Below, one piece after another: positions 58,435 to 64,000 of a stretch of DNA of 64,000 nucleotides; positions within the stretch are counted from its first letter, which is position 1; each line of letters starts with the position of its first letter. Below the pieces are notes generated by a model. It saw only the letters and a program-made list of their open reading frames with translations, was not told the DNA's origin and ran no database searches. The DNA lies in NCBI RefSeq assembly GCF_024298865.1, contig NZ_CP101161.1:2997227-3061226 (forward strand), given 5' to 3'. This DNA is from Halorarius halobius. Its GTDB lineage: Archaea > Halobacteriota > Halobacteria > Halobacteriales > Haloarculaceae. The position numbers and the translations under genes were made by a program.

Positions 58435-59415
58435 TCAGGCGGTCTTGATACTGTCCTCGGCCTCCAGCAGTTCGTGGTAGCGGTTGCGGATGGTCACCTC
58501 GGAGATGTTGGCGACCTCCGACACCTCGCTTTGAGTGACCTTCTCGTTGGTCAGCAGGGAGGCGGCGTACACCGCGGCGGCCGCGAGCCCCACGGGGCTC
58601 TTGCCGGAGTGGATGCCGGCGTCCTTGGCGGACTGGAGCAGTTGGCGGGCGCGCCGCTCGGCCTCGTCCGAGAGGTCGAGGTCGCTGGCGAACCGGGGGA
58701 CGTAGCTCTCCGGGTCCGCGGGCCGAATCTCCAGGCCGAGTTCGCGGACGACGTATCGGTAGGTGCGAGCGATTTCGTCCTTTTCGACGCGGGAGACGCC
58801 CGTTATCTCGTCGAGCGAGCGGGGCGTCCCCGCCTGCCGTGCGGCGGCGTACAGCGAGGACGTGGCGACGCCCTCGATGGAGCGGCCGGGCAGGAGGTCC
58901 TCGTCGAGCGCACGCCGGTAGATGACGCTGGCCGTCTCCCGGACGTTGTCGGGCAGGCCCAGCGCGGAGGCCATCCGGTCGATTTCGCCGAGCGCCTGCT
59001 TCAGGTTCCGCTCCTTGCTGTCACGCGTCCGGAATCGCTCGTTCCAGGTCCGGAGCCGCTGCATCTTCTGGCGCTGTTTGTTCGATAGCTGGTTGCCGTA
59101 GGCGTCCTTGTCCTGCCAGCCGATGTTGGTCGAGAGCCCCTTGTCGTGCATCATGTTCGTCGTCGGGGCGCCGACCCGGGACTTCTCGTCTTTCTCCTTG
59201 GCGTCGAACGCGCGCCACTCCGGCCCGCGGTCGATGTTGTCCTCCTCGATGACGAGCCCGCAGTCCTCGCAGACGATTTCGCCGTGTTCCGTATCGGTCG
59301 CCACGTTGCCGCCACACTCCGGACAGACCAGTTCCTCCTTCTCGTCGGTCGATTCGTCCGCTCGCTCCCCCTCGTCCTCGTCGCGCTGGAACCGTCTCAC
59401 GTTGGTGTCGGACAT
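58435..59415 (-). CDS. tfb: Transcription initiation factor B (TFB)
   Basis: A 326-residue archaeal TFIIB homologue. An acidic N-terminal tail precedes the zinc ribbon (C31, C34, C49, C52), then the B-reader with NIDRGPEWRAFDAKE and GAPTTNMMHDKGLST, and two cyclin repeats (about 125-215 and 220-320) that bind the TBP-TATA complex and the BRE. Haloarchaea often have several TFBs with different gene sets; which one this is cannot be told. Two palindromes lie in its promoter and leader. Confidence 0.96.
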   Translation of the reverse strand: MSDTNVRRFQRDEDEGERADESTDEKEELVCPECGGNVATDTEHGEIVCEDCGLVIEEDNIDRGPEWRAFDAKEKDEKSRVGAPTTNMMHDKGLSTNIGWQDKDAYGNQLSNKQRQKMQRLRTWNERFRTRDSKERNLKQALGEIDRMASALGLPDNVRETASVIYRRALDEDLLPGRSIEGVATSSLYAAARQAGTPRSLDEITGVSRVEKDEIARTYRYVVRELGLEIRPADPESYVPRFASDLDLSDEAERRARQLLQSAKDAGIHSGKSPVGLAAAAVYAASLLTNEKVTQSEVSEVANISEVTIRNRYHELLEAEDSIKTA

Positions 59416-59443
59416 GATACTGAATACCGGGGTGACCCGAGAG

Positions 59444-59493
59444 CGGTAGAACTACCGTTCGCTTCACTGTTGGCGTCGCGCCAACTTAAAATC
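59444..59493 (-). promoter_or_regulatory. tfb promoter and palindromes
   Basis: GATTTTAA (59486-59493) is the TATA-like box, about 75 nt before the ATG, giving a predicted start near 59463. Directly after it is GTTGGCG-TCG-CGCCAAC on the plus strand (59469-59485), perfect 7-bp arms. Within the leader CGGTAG-AA-CTACCG (59444-59457) is a second perfect dyad. Operator-like or RNA-structure control of tfb is plausible. Confidence 0.65.
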
Positions 59494-59541
59494 TGGGGCC
59501 GCTTGCGGGCGATTTCGCCGGTTTCGAGGTCGCATCCGAAA

Positions 59542-59549
59542 CCCTTAGT
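59542..59549 (+). promoter_or_regulatory. TATA-like box, gatC-gatA
   Basis: CCCTTAGT is centred 28 nt before the ATG at 59574. Confidence 0.45.
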
Positions 59550-59573
59550 GCCGGCGCGGGGTTGTCGGCGGGT

Positions 59574-59840
59574 ATGGTCGACCACGACGAGGTCGAACAC
59601 GTCGCCGACCTCGCTCGCATCCACCTCGACGACGAGGAGATAGAGCGGTTCGCGGCGCAGTTCGACGACATCCTCGAGTACTTCGACGCGCTCGACGACG
59701 TGCCCGAGACGGAGCGCGAGGCGGAGCTGTCGAACGTGTTCCGCCCCGACGAGGTGCGCGAGGGGCTGACCCAGGAAGAGGCGCTACGGAACGCCCCCGA
59801 GACCGAGGACGGCTACTTCAAGGGGCCGAAGGTCTCATGA
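59574..59840 (+). CDS. gatC: Aspartyl/glutamyl-tRNA amidotransferase subunit C
   Basis: An 88-residue GatC, the small strap subunit that wraps GatA and GatB. VEHVADLARIHLDDEEIERF and the late ETEDGYFKGPKV are family marks. The ATG at 59574 fits the TATA spacing better than the GTG four codons upstream. Its stop overlaps the gatA start (ATGA). In archaea with GatDE, the GatCAB enzyme is thought to serve Asp-tRNA(Asn). Confidence 0.93.
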   Translation: MVDHDEVEHVADLARIHLDDEEIERFAAQFDDILEYFDALDDVPETEREAELSNVFRPDEVREGLTQEEALRNAPETEDGYFKGPKVS

Positions 59841-61168
59841 GCGCCGACGACGAGTACAACGCCTTCGTCACCAGCGAGCGCATCGAGCCCACCGGCGAGG
59901 GCCCGCTCTCGGGAACGACCGTCGCCGTCAAGGACAACATCTCGACGGAGGGCGTGCGCACGACCTGTGGGTCGGAGATGCTCGCGGAGTACGTCCCGCC
60001 GTACGACGCCACCGTGGTCGAACGGCTGAAAGAAGCCGGCGCCACCATCGTCGGGAAGGCGAACATGGACGAGTTCGGGATGGGAACGACGACGGAGACG
60101 TCGGCGTTCGGTCCGACCCGGAACCCGGTCGACCCCGAACGCGTCCCGGGCGGCTCTTCGGGTGGTTCGGCGGCCGCAGTCGCCGCTGGCGAGGCCGACG
60201 TGGCGCTCGGTACCGACACCGGCGGCTCGGTCCGCTGTCCCGCGGCGTTCTGCGGCGTCGTCGGCATCAAGCCGACGTACGGGCTGGTGTCGCGGTACGG
60301 ACTCATCGCGTACGCCAACTCGCTGGAGCAGATAGGGCCCATCGCCCCCACGGTCGAAGCGGCCGCCGAACTGCTCGACGTCATCGCCGGCCCCGACCCG
60401 AACGACGCGACGACCCGCGAGGCGAGCGAGGCGCGGAGCGCCTCGAACAGTCGAACGGGCGAAGCCCATGAGACGGCGGCGGACAGCGACTACGCGGCCG
60501 CCGCGGACGGCGACGTGGACGGGCTCTCCATCGGCGTGCCGACGGAACTCGTCGAGGGCGCCGACGAGGCGGTCGAGGCGGCGTTCTACGACGCTCTGGA
60601 CGACCTCGAAGCGCAGGGAGCCACCTACGAGGAGGTGTCGCTTCCCTCCGTCGAGACCGCTGTGCAGGCGTATTACGTCATCGCCATGAGCGAGGCGTCG
60701 TCGAACCTCGCGCGGTTCGACGGCGTCCGCTACGGTACGAGCGGCGGCTACGAGGGCGACTGGAACGAGTCGTTCGCCAACGCACGTGAGGAGGGGTTCG
60801 GCGAGGAGGTCAAGCGGCGGGTCCTGCTCGGCACGTACGCGCTGTCGGCGGGCTACCACGACAAGTACTACAAGCAGGCACAGGACGCCAGGGCGTGGGT
60901 GAAACGCGATTTCGACGAGGCGTTCGAGGATGTCGACGTGGTCGCGTCCCCCACGATGCCCGTCCCGCCGTTCGAACTCGGCGAGAGCCTCGACGACCCC
61001 CTGCAGATGTATCTCGCGGACGCCAACACCGTCCCCGTGAACCTCGCGAACCTGCCGGCCATCTCGGTTCCGGCAGGCGAGACCGACGAGGGACCGGTCG
61101 GACTCCAGCTCGTGGGGCCGGCGTTCGGCGAGGAGACCATCGTGCGGGCGGCGTCGGCCCTGGAGTGA
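59837..61168 (+). CDS. gatA: Aspartyl/glutamyl-tRNA amidotransferase subunit A
   Basis: A 443-residue amidase-signature glutaminase. The catalytic triad is visible: K32 in TVAVKDNIS, cis-Ser S107 in PGGSSGGS and nucleophile S131 in DTGGSVRCPA, with the usual 24-residue spacing between the two Ser. It releases ammonia from glutamine for GatB. An acidic/Ser insertion (about 196-225, SEARSASNSRTGEAHETAAD) looks halophile-specific. gatB is not in the window; gatE (29 kb) is the other pathway. Confidence 0.95.
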   Translation: MSADDEYNAFVTSERIEPTGEGPLSGTTVAVKDNISTEGVRTTCGSEMLAEYVPPYDATVVERLKEAGATIVGKANMDEFGMGTTTETSAFGPTRNPVDPERVPGGSSGGSAAAVAAGEADVALGTDTGGSVRCPAAFCGVVGIKPTYGLVSRYGLIAYANSLEQIGPIAPTVEAAAELLDVIAGPDPNDATTREASEARSASNSRTGEAHETAADSDYAAAADGDVDGLSIGVPTELVEGADEAVEAAFYDALDDLEAQGATYEEVSLPSVETAVQAYYVIAMSEASSNLARFDGVRYGTSGGYEGDWNESFANAREEGFGEEVKRRVLLGTYALSAGYHDKYYKQAQDARAWVKRDFDEAFEDVDVVASPTMPVPPFELGESLDDPLQMYLADANTVPVNLANLPAISVPAGETDEGPVGLQLVGPAFGEETIVRAASALE

Positions 61169-61201
61169 GGGTCCACCCCTACGCGAGTAACCTGCATCAA
61201 T

Positions 61202-61209
61202 ATTAATTA
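61202..61209 (+). promoter_or_regulatory. TATA box, two-helix membrane protein
   Basis: ATTAATTA in an A/T-rich patch (61197-61213) is centred 28 nt before the ATG at 61233. Confidence 0.65.
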
Positions 61210-61232
61210 TTGTCTGCGATGTACGGTGAGAT

Positions 61233-61475
61233 ATGCCTCTCGCTACCACACGCCACATCTGGGAGCGGCCGACCGTCGAGCACGTCGCGTGTGGCGCCGT
61301 CGGGACGGCCATCACCCTCGCGGTGCTGTATCTCGGGTTCGCCTGGTTCGTGGACGTGTTCTCCGCGCTGGGGGTGCTGTCGACGACGGCCCTGGTCGTC
61401 GCCACCGTCGTCTGGTGGGTGCTGTGGTGGTTGGCCCTGGAGATGCTGGTTGCGGCGACCGCCGAGACGGATTAG
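61233..61475 (+). CDS. Small two-helix membrane protein
   Basis: An 80-residue protein with two hydrophobic segments (about 20-39 and 46-72), the second Trp-rich (VVWWVLWWLA). No family recognised. A strong TATA box supports it. The stop overlaps the stop of the convergent regulator gene by four bases. Confidence 0.7.
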   Translation: MPLATTRHIWERPTVEHVACGAVGTAITLAVLYLGFAWFVDVFSALGVLSTTALVVATVVWWVLWWLALEMLVAATAETD

Positions 61476-62002
61476 GCGCCGTCCTCGTCGTGGAGCGTCG
61501 CCAGTATCTCCGGGTCCGTCCGGAACTTCAGGACGTTGTGGATGACGCTGTTGCGGATGTTGGCGATGACGTCGCCGTGTTCCTTGTAGCACTCGTGTAT
61601 CCACCGTGACTCCGCAGTGCGGTTCGAGAACATCATCACCGACTTCCACTGGTACTCGCCGTCCGACAGGAAGTAGAAGAGGGTGTTCGGGGAGTCGCGA
61701 ATGTACTCCATAGCCTCGCGCCACCCCTCGGCGAAATGTTCGGCGTTGAACTTGAACTCGAACAGCCCGAAGATGAAGTACTCCTCGTTCGGGATGATGG
61801 CCTCGCGGAACACGCCGTGCTCGCGCATCCCGCGGATGGACTCGCTGACGGTGACGTGGCTCACCTGGATGTCGTACTTCTCGTCGAGCAGGGTCGCCAA
61901 GTCCCGCGACGATAGCTGTGGGTCCCGGGACAGTTCGCGCAACACCAGCACGTCCCGTTCCTTGAACTCCCAGTCCGGCGCGTCGTTCGTCTCCTCTCGC
62001 AT
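61472..62002 (-). CDS. Winged-helix regulator of acyl-CoA operon
   Basis: A 176-residue protein. Residues 10-70 form an Lrp-like winged helix (ERDVLVLRELSRDPQLSSRD, then HVTVSESIRGMREHGVFR). The rest is an effector-like domain with FIFGLFEFKFNAEHFAEGW. It starts three bases after the hydrolase stop, in the operon acyl-CoA dehydrogenase / hydrolase / regulator, so it probably senses a metabolite of that pathway and controls the operon. Confidence 0.8.
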   Translation of the reverse strand: MREETNDAPDWEFKERDVLVLRELSRDPQLSSRDLATLLDEKYDIQVSHVTVSESIRGMREHGVFREAIIPNEEYFIFGLFEFKFNAEHFAEGWREAMEYIRDSPNTLFYFLSDGEYQWKSVMMFSNRTAESRWIHECYKEHGDVIANIRNSVIHNVLKFRTDPEILATLHDEDGA

Positions 62003-62005
62003 CGG

Positions 62006-62845
62006 TCAGGCACCCCCCGTTTCGGCGAGGAACGTCGCCACCCGGTCGCGGTACCGCTCGGCGCGGTCCTCGACGACCCAGTGGTACGCCTGGTCGAGCG
62101 GTTCCACCTCGCCACCGACATCGGCGGCGAGTCGCTCGCCGTACGCGATGGGTTGCATCACGTCGTCTTCCGCCCACAGACACAGCAGCGGGCAGTCGAT
62201 GTCGTCGTACTGTATCTCGGTCGTGTGGTTCGTGTTCGTCGCCACTGCCGCCCGGGCCAGCGCCCGCTTGCCGCCCTCCTGCATCCACGGGTACTTCATG
62301 CCCGCGACGAACGCGGGGTCCGCCTCGCCGTAGGCGCCCTCGTCGAAGGCGAAGTCGAGTTTCCCCTCGAACTCCTCGTCGTCCATGTCGGCCGTGCGGG
62401 GGAGCCCGAGCGTCGAGATGAACTCGACGGGCCAGGAGTCGTAACAGACGACGTTTGAGCAGACGAGCGAGCGGACGCGCTCCGGGTTGTGCGCGGCAAA
62501 ACGGAGCGCGACGCCGCCCCCGATGTCGTGACAGACGACGTGGGCTGACTCCACGCCGAGGTGGTCGAGCAGGTCCTCGAGCGCGCCCTCCTGTGCCCGG
62601 ATGGACCGGTCGAACCCCTCCGCGAACGAGGAGTTGCCGTACCCCACCAGGTCGGGGACGACAGTACGGTAGTCGTCTTCGAGGTGGGGAGCGACCCCGC
62701 GCCAGAGGAACCCCCACGTCGGAACGCCGTGGAGGAACACGACCGGCTCACCATCGCCCTCGGAACGGTACGCCATCTCGACGTCGTGGCCGTCGACGGA
62801 GACCGTCGCGGTCTCCTGTGCGGCCGTCCAGTCCTCGTGGTCCAT
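62006..62845 (-). CDS. Alpha/beta hydrolase with Asp nucleophile (dehalogenase-like)
   Basis: A 279-residue alpha/beta hydrolase. HGVPTW at 39-44 forms the oxyanion loop. The nucleophile elbow reads VVCHDIGGG: D107 takes the place of the Ser found in esterases, as in haloalkane and fluoroacetate dehalogenases and epoxide hydrolases. WAEDD (227/228) and H255 in AYHWVVED complete the triad. A helical cap (about 135-215) has KYPWMQEGGKRA. Which of these reactions it runs is open. The start overlaps the acyl-CoA dehydrogenase stop (TGATG). Confidence 0.85.
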   Translation of the reverse strand: MDHEDWTAAQETATVSVDGHDVEMAYRSEGDGEPVVFLHGVPTWGFLWRGVAPHLEDDYRTVVPDLVGYGNSSFAEGFDRSIRAQEGALEDLLDHLGVESAHVVCHDIGGGVALRFAAHNPERVRSLVCSNVVCYDSWPVEFISTLGLPRTADMDDEEFEGKLDFAFDEGAYGEADPAFVAGMKYPWMQEGGKRALARAAVATNTNHTTEIQYDDIDCPLLCLWAEDDVMQPIAYGERLAADVGGEVEPLDQAYHWVVEDRAERYRDRVATFLAETGGA

Positions 62846-63984
62846 CACAGTAGTCGGTCCGCGATGATGTTCTTCTGGATTTCGCTCGTCCCCTCGTATA
62901 TCTTGGTGATACGGGTGTCGCGGTAGAACCGCTCGGCCGGGTGGTCGGTGACGTAGCCCGCACCCCCGTGGACCTGCAGGCCCTCGTCGGCCACGTCGAC
63001 GGAGGTTTCGCTGGCGAACAGCTTCGCCATCGACGCCAGCCGGACGGCCTCGTCGTCGGTGTTCTCGGCGACGTGGCTGGCCGCTCGGTAGGTCAGCGAG
63101 CGGGCCGCCTCCACCTGGGTCGCCATCTCCGCTATCTTGTGCTGGATGGCCTGGAACTCCGAGATGGGCTGGTCGAACTGCTCGCGGTCGGTGGCGTACT
63201 CGCGGGCCGCATCGAGCGCGCCCTGTGCGGCACCGACGGCCTGCGCCGCGACGCTGGTCCGCCCGGACGCGAAGAACTCCATCAGCTGGTAGAACCCCTG
63301 GTTCACCTCGCCGACGACGTTCTCCTCGGGGACGCGGACCCCGTCGAGCACGATTTCGGCGAGGTCCGACGCCCGGATGCCGAGCTTGTTGTCTATCTTC
63401 GTGGGCTGGAACCCGTCGGTGTCGGTCGGCACGAGGAACGCCGTGATGCCCTGATGGCCCGCGCCGGGGTCGGTCTTCGCCATCACGACGGCCACGTCCG
63501 CGACGGTGCCGTTCGTTATCCACATCTTGGTGCCGTCGATGACCCACTCGTCGCCGTCCTGCTCGGCTCGCGTCTCCATGCCGGCGACGTTCGAACCGTG
63601 AGCGGGCTCCGAGATGCACGAACAGGACGCCGATTCGCCGGAAGCGATACGGGGAAGCCACTCCTCTTTCATCCACTCATCGCCGTACTCCAGGAGCATC
63701 GAGGAGCCGAACCCGGCGCTCCCGACCGCCGAGCCGATGCCGGGGTCGGCACGCCACAGTTCCTCCGTGACGATGACCCGCGAGAGTGGGTCCATCCCCG
63801 CACCGCCGTACTCTTCGGGGATGTGTGGCGCCACGAAGTCGAGTTCGGCGGCCTGCCGTCTGAGGTCCTCGGGGTACGCCTTGTTCTCGTCGTGGTGGTC
63901 CGCGACCGGGCGTATCTCCTCCTCGCCGAACTCCCGGACGGCCTGGCGCACGGCGTCGTGCTCCGCCGTGAGTCTGAATGACAT
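62845..63984 (-). CDS. Acyl-CoA dehydrogenase
   Basis: A 379-residue FAD-dependent acyl-CoA dehydrogenase. SCSCISEPAHGSNVAGM and MWITNGTVADV are the FAD/substrate motifs, and KIYEGTSEIQ supplies the catalytic Glu (E364). It introduces a trans-2,3 double bond into acyl-CoA, passing electrons to ETF. It is first in the three-gene operon with the Asp-nucleophile hydrolase and a winged-helix regulator. The ATG is 17 bases from the right edge, so any upstream promoter lies outside. Confidence 0.94.
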   Translation of the reverse strand: MSFRLTAEHDAVRQAVREFGEEEIRPVADHHDENKAYPEDLRRQAAELDFVAPHIPEEYGGAGMDPLSRVIVTEELWRADPGIGSAVGSAGFGSSMLLEYGDEWMKEEWLPRIASGESASCSCISEPAHGSNVAGMETRAEQDGDEWVIDGTKMWITNGTVADVAVVMAKTDPGAGHQGITAFLVPTDTDGFQPTKIDNKLGIRASDLAEIVLDGVRVPEENVVGEVNQGFYQLMEFFASGRTSVAAQAVGAAQGALDAAREYATDREQFDQPISEFQAIQHKIAEMATQVEAARSLTYRAASHVAENTDDEAVRLASMAKLFASETSVDVADEGLQVHGGAGYVTDHPAERFYRDTRITKIYEGTSEIQKNIIADRLL

Positions 63985-64000
63985 GGCGGACAGTGGGCGT

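Noticed and set aside
1-64000. Mobile elements, integrase or prophage
   Set aside because: No transposase, integrase, resolvase, att-like tRNA target or terminal inverted repeat was seen.

Overview
The window is a haloarchaeal chromosome segment (class Halobacteria). It is very GC-rich and densely packed, and its proteins are Asp/Glu-rich and Lys-poor. It carries archaeal transcription and translation genes (tfb, rpoL, gatE, gatCA), halocyanins, Tat-type leaders and UPF0058. At least two dozen genes have a TATA-like box centred 26-30 nt before the start codon, so most first genes of operons look leaderless. I found no rRNA, tRNA, CRISPR array, insertion sequence or prophage. The genus cannot be fixed from the sequence alone.

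Layout. 1-3.8 kb: HAD hydrolase (cut by the window edge), MBL hydrolase, SDR, F420-type oxidoreductase and UspA. 3.8-11.8 kb: a respiratory copper island. On the minus strand are a small membrane protein, a SafE/UreH-like protein, a CcoI-type copper ATPase and a membrane protein with a Cys pair. On the plus strand is a ba3-type cytochrome oxidase operon whose first gene fuses two halocyanin domains to a subunit IIa-like helix. 11.8-20.2 kb: msrA, a ThDP enzyme, an HpaI-type aldolase, a GlcD-type flavoprotein, nadE, a quinone oxidoreductase and a second MBL hydrolase; a 34-bp hairpin repeat lies at 15.55 kb. 20.2-25.7 kb: mptE and folP (pterin pathway), long-chain acyl-CoA synthetase and trmJ. 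25.7-29.2 kb: a second metal/redox island with a P19-like lipoprotein, a halocyanin, a NosD-like protein and small membrane proteins, with a symmetric divergent promoter and a mini-ORF leader. 29.2-33 kb: gatE, UPF0058, an RHH regulator and a sulfite-oxidase-like enzyme.

33.1-42.4 kb holds six menaquinone genes (menF-menD, menB, menA-menC-menE), split by two opposing genes: a J-domain membrane protein and an AsnC-TRASH regulator. 42.4-49.6 kb: NRDE/TANGO2, an HTH protein, an LMF1-like membrane protein, a fatty-acid operon (HAD-crotonase fusion, PaaI thioesterase, MaoC) and an acyl-CoA ligase. 49.7-58.1 kb: rpoL, a small protein with a canonical Shine-Dalgarno, hisF, a secreted metzincin, an OCD-family enzyme, purL, a PHP phosphoesterase coupled to an AsnB-like protein with a truncated glutaminase domain, and a Nudix hydrolase. 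58.1-64 kb: a zinc-ribbon protein and tfb, gatCA, and an operon of acyl-CoA dehydrogenase, an Asp-nucleophile hydrolase and a winged-helix regulator.

Taken together the window covers aerobic respiration (copper delivery, blue-copper donor, ba3 oxidase), biosynthesis of the menaquinone that feeds it, acyl-CoA catabolism and core gene expression. The best leads are the halocyanin-IIa fusion oxidase, the divergent P19/halocyanin promoter beside a coupled NosD-like gene, the palindromes at the tfb promoter, and the PHP/AsnB-like pair.
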